From NCBI GenBank assembly GCA_039815825.1, contig JBCBYO010000011.1, positions 29,365-93,364 on the forward strand: a stretch of DNA of 64,000 nt. Direction: 5' to 3'. Position 1 is the stretch's first letter; the number at the start of each line of letters is the position of its first letter. Positions 18,793 to 25,630 of the stretch are shown here, in pieces. Under the pieces are notes generated by a model that saw nothing but the letters and a program-made list of their open reading frames with translations, made no database searches and was not told the origin of the DNA. Made by a program: the position numbers and the translations under genes. This DNA comes from JBCBDX01 sp039815825. GTDB taxonomy: Bacteria > Pseudomonadota > Alphaproteobacteria > Rhizobiales > Rhizobiaceae.

Positions 18793-19350
18793 ATGGACTT
18801 TCTTATCGAACCCGTAAGTGTGGACTATGTCCACGATATCGCCTCCCTATATCGAGAAGCAGTATTACTCGGCACAGCCAGTTTTGAGCTTGATCCGCCA
18901 GATGATGTTCAAATGGCGCATCGCATCGGTCACATTATGGAGCGTGGCTACCCATTTGTGGTGGCCCTATGCCCAGACCGCTCACTACTTGGCTATGCCT
19001 ATGCCAGCGAATATCGTTCCCGACCCGCCTATCGGTGGACAGTTGAGAACTCAGTTTACGTGGATAGTGCCGCGCACGGGCTTGGTGTCGGCAGCGCATT
19101 GACGGCTGAGATCGCCAAGCGTTGTGAGGCGCTCGGTTTTCGGCAAATGGTTGCAGTCATCGGCGGTTCGGACAACATTTCTTCAATCGCGATGCATAAA
19201 AAGTTGGGATTCAGACAAGTCGGTATCCTGCAAGCTTCCGGTTTCAAGCATGGCAAGTGGTTGGACTGCGTTTTTATGCAAAAGGAACTGGGTGAAGGAA
19301 TGAACACGGATCCAGATGCAGATGCTTATCCAGGCACCCTTTATCCGTGA
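18793..19350 (+). CDS. GNAT N-acetyltransferase, phosphinothricin-acetyltransferase type
   Basis: Cytosolic acetyl-CoA-dependent N-acetyltransferase of 185 residues. It resembles the Pat/YncA group: YAYASEYRSRPAYRWTVENSVYVD is followed by the acetyl-CoA loop HGLGVGSAL and the C-terminal IAMHKKLGFRQVGILQASGFKHGKWLD. Members acetylate phosphinothricin, methionine sulfoximine or other small amines. The natural substrate here is unknown. The C-terminal 20 residues are acidic and non-conserved. It follows the BI-1 terminator and is convergent with the DUF2794 gene, three bases away. Confidence 0.9.
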   Translation: MDFLIEPVSVDYVHDIASLYREAVLLGTASFELDPPDDVQMAHRIGHIMERGYPFVVALCPDRSLLGYAYASEYRSRPAYRWTVENSVYVDSAAHGLGVGSALTAEIAKRCEALGFRQMVAVIGGSDNISSIAMHKKLGFRQVGILQASGFKHGKWLDCVFMQKELGEGMNTDPDADAYPGTLYP

Positions 19351-19353
19351 TCC

Positions 19354-19722
19354 TCACACGGATTGGACAAGGCTGATTTTCTTATCGAAGTACTTCAGCA
19401 GTTTATTGAGTTCATGGCCACGCTTAAGGATTTGTCCGGTCGGTGCCAATATCGCGTAGGCACCCTGACGGCGGGCGTTTTTCGGACACTTCTCAATGCG
19501 AAAAAGCGGCATCTCTGAAGCGCGGCGGAAAATGGAGAACACGGCCCGGTCTTTCAGATGCGATATTCCGTAGTCGCGCCATTCGCCGCCGGCCACCATA
19601 AAGCTGTAAACACGGAGAATTTGATCAAGTTCTTGGCGTGTAAATTTTGTTTCTTCTGTCGCCGATACGCCGCTTCTCATGCGGTTAAGGGGCACGATAT
19701 TGCTATCCGAAGGTGGCTTCAT
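19354..19722 (-). CDS. DUF2794 family protein
   Basis: Protein of 122 residues matching DUF2794, a family I recall as restricted to alphaproteobacteria. The core is FTRQELDQILRVYSFMVAGG followed by EWRDYGISHLKDRAVFSIFRRASE and RRQGAYAILAPTGQILKRGHEL. It has no signal peptide or membrane segment and is probably cytoplasmic. Function is unknown. Its upstream side (19723-20095, 373 bases) contains no supported gene but does contain a structured non-coding segment listed separately. Confidence 0.88.
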   Translation of the reverse strand: MKPPSDSNIVPLNRMRSGVSATEETKFTRQELDQILRVYSFMVAGGEWRDYGISHLKDRAVFSIFRRASEMPLFRIEKCPKNARRQGAYAILAPTGQILKRGHELNKLLKYFDKKISLVQSV

Positions 19723-19912
19723 TTCCGATTGCCAGCTAATCCCAGTTTCCTCCTTGGCCTTTATGCAAGAACAATGGCCAAATTACACGTGAGCGCAAGA
19801 GGGTAATTGGCTTGCGGTATCCTTATTTCACACACTGTTTTCTGGTGCAAAAAACGTTGATCTACTCGGGCTAAGATTCCCAATACCGCCGCAAAATGAC
19901 CTGAAGCATGCC

Positions 19913-20092
19913 CCAATTTTAGGACATCTTATCTTCAGCAGGGACGAAGGGGATTGCCCACCCGTGTCGCTGTTGAAATCATCCCACTTACCGTCGGGGT
20001 GTTTTCAAGGTCCGGGACGGTGTGGTCCGCAATACCAACAGCCCCCAGCCCCTTTGTGGATCACACACCCGGATCAAGTAGTTTTCAGTTGG
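19913..20092. ncRNA. Candidate structured RNA (rod-like, about 180 nt)
   Basis: The gap between the DUF2794 and DUF1223 genes can fold into one long rod of nested helices: CCAATT 19913-19918 with AGTTGG 20087-20092 (one wobble), CTTATC 19928-19933 with 20072-20078 (one bulge), CGAAGGGG 19945-19952 with CCCCTTTG 20049-20056, GCTGTTG 19969-19975 with CAACAGC 20036-20042, CCAC 19984-19987 with GTGG 20022-20025, and ACCGTC 19990-19995 with GACGGT 20016-20021. An asymmetric bubble separates the third and fourth helices. Length and shape recall 6S RNA, but I could not confirm any conserved 6S sequence, so identity and strand remain open. No poly-T terminator is visible on either strand. Confidence 0.3.
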
Positions 20093-20095
20093 AGC

Positions 20096-20845
20096 TCAGC
20101 TTTCGAGTATTGCGGCGCCGACGATTTCGCCAGGATTACCTTGCTCGTCATAGCGCTGAAGCAGTACCGCGCAATTATCGGCATTGTACTTCATCATCTC
20201 AGACACGGGCATATCCATGTTCGCAGCGCCGCCCTTCCAGATTCCCATGATATGTCGCCCAATAACCGCATTGACATAGGTTCGGTTTTTGCCGGCATTT
20301 TCGCCACGCTGTATCTCAACTGGCGTGGCTTTTTTAAAATACACCAGAGTGATGCGCACGTTACTCGCGTCAACATCACCAGCTGGCTCGCCGATTTCAA
20401 CCGAAAGCCGGTCCGCAGCTTTTGAAATGTTGACCGGGATTGGAAAGCTATTGCCAAACTGCGCATCGATTGCATCCACATGGCTGCCAACGTGATGGGT
20501 TTTCCCATCAACCACCGCCTGTGGCGTGTAAACGCTCCGTGCACGCATGGCTTTGGCATAAGCACGTTGGCGCGCGGTGTTTTCCGCGCTGCCCAGCGTG
20601 TCTTTCCAGCCCAGATAATCCCAATAGTCCACATGATACCCGAGCGCCAAAACGTCATCACGCTTTGCATATCCCTTCAGCGCCTCGTCAGCTGGGGGAC
20701 AAGAAGAGCAGCCTTGGCTTGTAAACAACTCTACGACCGCGCGGATTTCTTGCGCAGCGCTCGACGTTGGTTGGACGACCATACTACCGCCGACCATCGC
20801 GATCGCGGCGGTCAGCAGTGCCGGATTTCTGAAAAGTGCGTTCAT
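20096..20845 (-). CDS. Secreted DUF1223 (thioredoxin-like) protein
   Basis: Exported protein of 249 residues. A signal peptide (about residues 1-31, ending SSAAQ) precedes a DUF1223 domain that opens with VVELFTSQGCSSCPPADEAL, a thioredoxin-like CSSC motif. Further family segments are HVDYWDYLGWKD, YTPQAVVDGK and a late HIMGIWKGG. The CxxC suggests a periplasmic redox role, but no substrate is established. It lies 70 bases downstream of dadA on the same strand, separated by a perfect inverted repeat. Confidence 0.9.
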   Translation of the reverse strand: MNALFRNPALLTAAIAMVGGSMVVQPTSSAAQEIRAVVELFTSQGCSSCPPADEALKGYAKRDDVLALGYHVDYWDYLGWKDTLGSAENTARQRAYAKAMRARSVYTPQAVVDGKTHHVGSHVDAIDAQFGNSFPIPVNISKAADRLSVEIGEPAGDVDASNVRITLVYFKKATPVEIQRGENAGKNRTYVNAVIGRHIMGIWKGGAANMDMPVSEMMKYNADNCAVLLQRYDEQGNPGEIVGAAILES

Positions 20846-20867
20846 GGATTTGAGATAACAATCAAGC

Positions 20868-20898
20868 GGGTCACCTTAAACTCACATTAAGGTGACCC
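20868..20898. repeat. Perfect 12-base inverted repeat between dadA and the DUF1223 gene
   Basis: GGGTCACCTTAA, seven-base loop ACTCACA, TTAAGGTGACCC. The arms match perfectly. There is no T-run after it on either strand, so it is not a classical intrinsic terminator. It may act as a mRNA 3'-end stabiliser for dadA or as an operator for the DUF1223 gene, whose start is 23 bases away. Confidence 0.75.
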
Positions 20899-20914
20899 AG
20901 TTCCTTCAAAGGAT

Positions 20915-22192
20915 CTATTCTGCGGCCAACGGCAACTGCGTTATCGCTGGTTTTTTCGCAAACGGCTCAAATGAACTTTCCACTGTTGCAGCGATCATAT
21001 CGGCTGTCGCACCGGAAAGGGTCCAACCAAGATGGCCATGTCCGGTGTTGTAGAAGACGCCCGGTGCGCTTCCTGAGCCGACTTTGGGCATCATGTTAGG
21101 CATCATCGGCCGAAGACCTGCCCATGGCACAACATGCTCGGTTGAAGCCTTTGGAAAATATCTCTGGCACCAGTCGACCAAGGGATTGATCCGCGCTGCG
21201 CGAATATCACGGTTGAAGCCCGCAAATTCTGCTGTTCCGGCAATGCGGAACCGGTCTTTGCCCAAGCGGCTTGTGACGATTTTCGCATCGTCGTCGAGCA
21301 GAGACATCCACGGCGCCGCCGCTTGGCTTTCCCGGTCGTTCAGATTGACCGTTATGGAGTAACCCTTGACCGGATAGATATTGACACGATCACCCAACTG
21401 GCGTGCGAACTCTCGGCTGTGCACACCGGCGCAGACAATCACAGCGTCATGGTTGATCTGATGCTGCTCGCCATCCTTGGCAAAAAATACGTCGATGCCG
21501 CCGCTGCTTGTGCGTGTCAGTTTGGCGACCTGCGCGTTATCAATGAAATTGGCGCCTTCACGAACGCAAGCAGCCGCCAGGCCGGTCGAGAATTTATGGA
21601 TATCGCCGGTTGAGTCGCTCTCAGTGTAAAAACCACCAACGAAGTTGCCTGTGAGCGTCGGTTCGATCTTCCGAATTTCCAACGGTGAAACTTCGCGCCG
21701 GTCCAAGCCGCCTTGTTTAAGAAGCGCGTTGACATTGCGCGCGTGTTTCAGCGACTTCTCGTTGCCGTAAAAATGGAGGATCCCGCGTTTCTCCAGATCG
21801 AAGTCAACACCAGCTTCACGCGCCATCGAAAGCAGATGTTTTCGCGCTGCGATAGCCATCTTGGTGGTTGCGACCGTGTTCTTTTCGTAATTGGGGATGT
21901 TCCCCAGAAACTCAGCCATCCATGAATATTTATGCCAGGAAGGTGTCAGCGACATTTTCAGTGGCGCGTCTTCCTGCATCATCCAGCGGATGCCTTTGAT
22001 CACAGAAGTCCAATGGTTCCAAACTTCGGCATTGGAGGCCGACAACTGACCGCCATTGGCAAAGCTCGTCTCCATCGCCGCAAAACTGTTGCGGTCGTAA
22101 AGAGTAACGTCGAAACCACGACGGGTGAGTGCCCAAGCCGTTGTCACGCCGGTAATGCCAGCACCGATGATGGCAATATTTGGTGTTTTCAT
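20915..22192 (-). CDS. dadA: D-amino-acid dehydrogenase (DadA family FAD oxidoreductase)
   Basis: FAD-dependent membrane-associated dehydrogenase of 425 residues, of the DadA / glycine oxidase (DAO) superfamily. It oxidises D-amino acids to keto acids and passes electrons to the respiratory chain. The dinucleotide fold GAGITGVTTAWAL is at residues 10-22, followed by ETSFANGGQLSASNAEVW typical of DadA, and the C-terminal FAD loop NTGHGHLGWTLSGATADMIA. AGGAG lies seven bases before ATG 22192. The gene has a tandem glycine riboswitch in its leader, so glycine or a glycine-linked metabolite may be a substrate or signal. That link is inference. Confidence 0.93.
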   Translation of the reverse strand: MKTPNIAIIGAGITGVTTAWALTRRGFDVTLYDRNSFAAMETSFANGGQLSASNAEVWNHWTSVIKGIRWMMQEDAPLKMSLTPSWHKYSWMAEFLGNIPNYEKNTVATTKMAIAARKHLLSMAREAGVDFDLEKRGILHFYGNEKSLKHARNVNALLKQGGLDRREVSPLEIRKIEPTLTGNFVGGFYTESDSTGDIHKFSTGLAAACVREGANFIDNAQVAKLTRTSSGGIDVFFAKDGEQHQINHDAVIVCAGVHSREFARQLGDRVNIYPVKGYSITVNLNDRESQAAAPWMSLLDDDAKIVTSRLGKDRFRIAGTAEFAGFNRDIRAARINPLVDWCQRYFPKASTEHVVPWAGLRPMMPNMMPKVGSGSAPGVFYNTGHGHLGWTLSGATADMIAATVESSFEPFAKKPAITQLPLAAE

Positions 22193-22198
22193 TTCTCA

Positions 22199-22253
22199 TC
22201 TCCTGACAGGCGCACACATTCTTGCGTGCGTTCTTGCCCCATCTGTCAGAAGA
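22199..22253 (-). promoter_or_regulatory. Shine-Dalgarno-sequestering arm of the dadA riboswitch
   Basis: On the mRNA, UCUUCUGACAG (22253-22243), the 3' end of the second glycine aptamer, can pair over all eleven bases, with one G-U, with CUGUCAGGAGA (22209-22199), which contains the AGGAG of dadA. A small hairpin CGCACGC/GUGUGCG lies between them. In the bound form the adjacent CAGAU is needed for helix P1 with AUCUG, so ligand binding should free the ribosome-binding site. This predicts a translational ON switch. Confidence 0.6.
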
Positions 22254-22466
22254 CCTGAGAGCTTCACCCTTTTTGACGCCGTCTTTCGGTCGCCAACACC
22301 GCATCCCATTGCGATGGGGCTTTCTCCTTCGGTGGGCTACCAATTTGCACCAGTAACCACTCTCCAGATTTTAATGCCGATCCATAGTCCTTTTGCCTGA
22401 GAGTTTCCGGGGCGGTTGCTCCTTCGGCGCCGGTCGTCTTTTTGACGTTAATCCGGTCTCTCCCAT
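22236..22466 (-). promoter_or_regulatory. Tandem glycine riboswitch upstream of dadA
   Basis: Read on the minus strand, two successive copies of the gcvT-type aptamer are visible. Aptamer 1 has GGGAGAGACCGG, GCGCCGAAGGAGCAACCGCC and AACTCTCAGGCAAAAGGAC. Aptamer 2 has CTGGAGAGTGG, CACCGAAGGAGAAAGCCCC and GCTCTCAGGTCTTCTGACAG. The conserved GGAGAG, CCGAAGGAG and CTCTCAGG elements are present in both, and the linker between them is short. The second aptamer ends about 45 bases before the dadA start. The usual target of this riboswitch is gcvT or an amino-acid carrier. Here it controls an FAD amino-acid dehydrogenase. Confidence 0.92.
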
Positions 22467-22623
22467 GAATCGCGATGTACGAGCGATACCACAAAACGGT
22501 GAAATTTCAATCCCGGATATTCCTTCATGATTGATTGAATACCATCGGAGGATTTCATTTCTCATACTTTTGTCGCATAGCCCAATCTCCTCTCGAGAAC
22601 GCAACAAATTGCAAGGATTCATC

Positions 22624-23844
22624 ATGAAAATCGCAATCATGGGCGGGGATGGTTTTGTCGGCTGGCCAACGTCACTTCACCTGTCGTCGCTTGGACACGA
22701 AATCCATATCATCGACAATTTATCGCGCCGCTGGATTGATACTGAGCTTGGTGTCCAGTCACTGACGCCAATGGACTCGATCCAGGAACGCACGCGGATT
22801 TGGCACGAAGAGACCGGCCGCCGCATCAATTTCCATCTGATTGATTTGGCCAGTGATTACGATGTTTTGAAGAACTGGCTGAGTGAAAACCGGCCTGATG
22901 CGATCGTGCATTTTGCAGAACAGCGCGCTGCGCCTTATTCAATGAAGTCTGACCGGCATAAAAACTACACGGTCAACAATAACCTCAACGCAACCCACAA
23001 TCTGCTCAATGCGCTGGTCGAGTTAGATCTCGATGCGCATCTGGTTCACCTGGGCACGATGGGCGTTTACGGCTATTCCACAATCGGCGCGGCAATCCCG
23101 GAAGGATATCTACCGGTTGGCATCGACACATTGTCCGGTGAGACGGTTTCTCAGGACATTCTTTATCCGGCGAATCCCGGCTCGATCTATCACATGACCA
23201 AGTGTCTTGATCAGCTGCTGTTCCAATTCTATGCCAAGAATGACCAGATGCGGATCACTGACCTTCACCAAGGCATCGTTTGGGGCACCCATACCGAACA
23301 GACGCGGCTTCACCCGCAACTGATCAACCGGTTCGACTACGACGGCGACTATGGCACAGTTCTCAACCGCTTCCTGATTCAGGCTGCGATCGGCCACCCT
23401 TTGACCGTTCATGGCACGGGCGGACAAACGCGCGCGTTCATCCATATACAGGATTCAGTGCGCTGCATTGAAATCGCTCTGAACAATCCACCCGAGAGAG
23501 GTTCGAAGGTCGAGATATTCAATCAGATGACCGAAACACACCGTGTCCGTGACTTGGCCGAGATGATCGCCGAAAAGACTGGTGCTGAAATCGCCTATCT
23601 TCCCAACCCGCGCAAGGAAGCGGCCGAAAACGAACTCATCGTGAAAAATGAAAAGTTCCGTGCGCTCGGTCTTAATCCGATCACGTTGGAACAAGGGTTG
23701 CTTGACGAGGTCGTGGAAGTGGCACGCAAGTTCGCTTACCGCGTTGATCGCAGCCGAGTCCCGGCGGTCTCTGCCTGGACGAAGGATCTGGCAACGAAGG
23801 TTGAACATGATGTTGAAGGCAAGCGGCTGAAAGCTGTCTCCTGA
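22624..23844 (+). CDS. sqdB: UDP-sulfoquinovose synthase
   Basis: NAD-dependent SDR enzyme of 406 residues that converts UDP-glucose and sulfite to UDP-sulfoquinovose, the head-group donor of the sulfolipid SQDG. The Rossmann motif is GGDGFVGWPT, followed by SRRWIDTELGVQSLTP typical of SqdB, catalytic HLGTMGVYGY (Thr about 145), and the YxxxK pair in SIYHMTKCLDQ. ATG 22624 is chosen from the AAGGA six bases upstream. The frame opens earlier (22531), but that stretch is unlike the family. It heads a three-gene operon and diverges from the riboswitch-controlled dadA gene. Confidence 0.97.
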   Translation: MKIAIMGGDGFVGWPTSLHLSSLGHEIHIIDNLSRRWIDTELGVQSLTPMDSIQERTRIWHEETGRRINFHLIDLASDYDVLKNWLSENRPDAIVHFAEQRAAPYSMKSDRHKNYTVNNNLNATHNLLNALVELDLDAHLVHLGTMGVYGYSTIGAAIPEGYLPVGIDTLSGETVSQDILYPANPGSIYHMTKCLDQLLFQFYAKNDQMRITDLHQGIVWGTHTEQTRLHPQLINRFDYDGDYGTVLNRFLIQAAIGHPLTVHGTGGQTRAFIHIQDSVRCIEIALNNPPERGSKVEIFNQMTETHRVRDLAEMIAEKTGAEIAYLPNPRKEAAENELIVKNEKFRALGLNPITLEQGLLDEVVEVARKFAYRVDRSRVPAVSAWTKDLATKVEHDVEGKRLKAVS

Positions 23845-23850
23845 CGTCTG

Positions 23851-24660
23851 ATGACCAAAAATGCCTACGTGACACTAGTCACCAATAATGACTATGCGAG
23901 CGCGGCGGTCGCGCTCGTACGGTCACTTAAATTGACGGGAACCAAAGCCGATATTGTTGTGATGCATACAGGTGGTGTGTCTGGGGATACGCTTAACGAG
24001 TGCATCAGATTGGGTGCGAGCCCTAATTTGGTGGAATTGCTGGATACGTCGCCGGCGTTCAATGAACGTCATCAACGTGACCGATTACACGGTGCTGCGC
24101 CTTTTACGAAAGGCAACAAACCCGCCTTTCACACGCCGCTGGACAATTTTGCCAAGCTGCGTCTGTGGGAGATGACGCGATATGAGAATGTGACGTTTCT
24201 TGATGCCGATACGGTGGTTGTGCGGAACATGGATCGGCTCTTTGACTATCCGGAGTTTTGCGCGGCGCCTAATGTCTATGAAAGCGTTGCCGATTTTCAC
24301 CGTCTTAACTCCGGGGTGTTTACCGCAAAGCCATCGTCGGCCACTTTTCAAAAGATGATGGTTGCACTTGATCAACCCGATGTTTTCTGGCGACGTACGG
24401 ACCAGACTTTTTTGGAGACGTTTTTCCCCCAATGGCATGGCCTGCCGGTGACGTTCAACATGCTTCAGTATGTGTGGTTCAATATGCCAAACATGTGGGA
24501 TTGGCAGTCAGTTCATCTGGTGCATTACCAATATGAGAAGCCTTGGCAAGACGATCACCCGAAGGTGGACAAGCTCCGACCGCTGATCGACCTTTGGTGG
24601 GCCTATCGCACGGGTGAGCATGTACCGGTTATCGACGAACTCCAAAATCCTAACGCATGA
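23851..24660 (+). CDS. sqdD: Glycogenin-like glycosyltransferase, SqdD
   Basis: GT8-type glycosyltransferase of 269 residues. It starts NAYVTLVTNNDYASAAVALV, carries the metal-binding DAD in VTFLDADTVVVRN (about residue 117) and the FNSGVF-like segment HRLNSGVFTAKPSS, and ends with HYQYEKPWQDDHP. In Rhodobacter the sqdD product is required for sulfolipid formation and is thought to take part in transfer of sulfoquinovose. It starts six bases after sqdB and overlaps sqdC by four bases, so the three genes are one translationally coupled unit. Confidence 0.9.
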   Translation: MTKNAYVTLVTNNDYASAAVALVRSLKLTGTKADIVVMHTGGVSGDTLNECIRLGASPNLVELLDTSPAFNERHQRDRLHGAAPFTKGNKPAFHTPLDNFAKLRLWEMTRYENVTFLDADTVVVRNMDRLFDYPEFCAAPNVYESVADFHRLNSGVFTAKPSSATFQKMMVALDQPDVFWRRTDQTFLETFFPQWHGLPVTFNMLQYVWFNMPNMWDWQSVHLVHYQYEKPWQDDHPKVDKLRPLIDLWWAYRTGEHVPVIDELQNPNA

Positions 24661-25541
24661 CCACGGTTCTCGTTTCAGGTGCGACTGGCTTGGTCGGACA
24701 GTTTATCGTCGAGTATTTATTGCGCAGCGGGCGTCATGTTGTCTGCATGGGGAGGCGGGCGCCGCCAGTCGATTTTTTTTCGAAGCCAGTTGGTCGGGTG
24801 TCAGGAAACCTTGAGCCGACTAATGACTGGGCTGGTACTTTCCATGATGTTGATCAGTTTGTGCACTGTGCATTTCACCACGTGCCCGGGAAGTACCGTG
24901 GCGGGGAAGGCGACGACCCCCATGAATTTCGCCGGCTAAATGTCGATGGTTCGTTAGCGCTTTTTGCGGCCGCTAAAAACGCAGGCGTTAAGCGCGCCGT
25001 ATTTCTGTCCAGTCGCGCGGTTTATGATGGTGTACCGCCGGGCGCTCGCCTCACCGAGGATATGCCGGTCGCGCCAACATCGCTGTATGGACAGGTCAAA
25101 CATGATGTTGAAGTCGGGCTGGCCTCTCTCATCAACGACAACTTTGAAGCGGCGAGCGTCCGTGCAACCGGTATCTATGGCCCGCCGCGACCGGGGCAGA
25201 GACACAAATGGAATGACCTGTTTGATGCATTTGAACGAGGTGAGGCCATTTCTCCGCGTGTAGCAACGGAGGTACATGGCGAAGATTTGGCAGCCGCTAT
25301 CGCTTTGCTGTTAAGCGTGGATAGCTCTAAATTGCATGCGTTTGGGAAAGCGCCGGTGTTCAATACATCTGATATTGTTCTTGATCGTCGCGCCTTGCTG
25401 CAAGCTTATGGCGAAAGGTCCGCTATCCGCTCCCCACTGCCGCCAATAGGGGATCAATCTTCGCTTGGTCAAATGGATTGTACCCGGCTTAAAGGCCTAG
25501 GTTGGCAACCGCGCGGAAAGCTGGATCTAGCTGGATTTTAG
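24657..25541 (+). CDS. sqdC: NAD-dependent epimerase/dehydratase, SqdC
   Basis: SDR-family protein of 294 residues with an N-terminal Rossmann motif SGATGLVGQFIVEYL and a YxxxK pair in SLYGQVKHDVE (about residues 143-147). Its position as third gene after sqdB and sqdD, overlapping sqdD by the sequence ATGA, matches the sqdBDC operon of Rhodobacter and rhizobia. SqdC there affects sulfolipid metabolism but its exact reaction is not settled, and the name here rests on order plus family. A shared terminator with acnA follows. Confidence 0.82.
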   Translation: MTTVLVSGATGLVGQFIVEYLLRSGRHVVCMGRRAPPVDFFSKPVGRVSGNLEPTNDWAGTFHDVDQFVHCAFHHVPGKYRGGEGDDPHEFRRLNVDGSLALFAAAKNAGVKRAVFLSSRAVYDGVPPGARLTEDMPVAPTSLYGQVKHDVEVGLASLINDNFEAASVRATGIYGPPRPGQRHKWNDLFDAFERGEAISPRVATEVHGEDLAAAIALLLSVDSSKLHAFGKAPVFNTSDIVLDRRALLQAYGERSAIRSPLPPIGDQSSLGQMDCTRLKGLGWQPRGKLDLAGF

Positions 25542-25589
25542 TACCGAGTGGCCGTTGGTCTACTGGCTCTCTCATGTCTGCACATCAAA

Positions 25590-25619
25590 AAGCGCCCGCA
25601 TCGTCAAATGCGGGCGCTT
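25590..25619. terminator. Bidirectional terminator between sqdC and acnA
   Basis: AAGCGCCCGCAT, loop CGTCAA, ATGCGGGCGCTT is a perfect twelve-base stem. A short A-run precedes it (CAAAAAG), which gives a T-run for the minus-strand acnA transcript. The plus-strand T-run is weak. It lies between two convergent genes and can serve both. Confidence 0.88.
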
Positions 25620-25630
25620 ATTGGTTCGCG

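Noticed and set aside
22500..22623. Pho box upstream of sqdB
   Set aside because: The expected pair of seven-base CTGTCAT-like repeats at an eleven-base period is not clean. Only TTTCAT- and TTTGTC-like fragments are seen.
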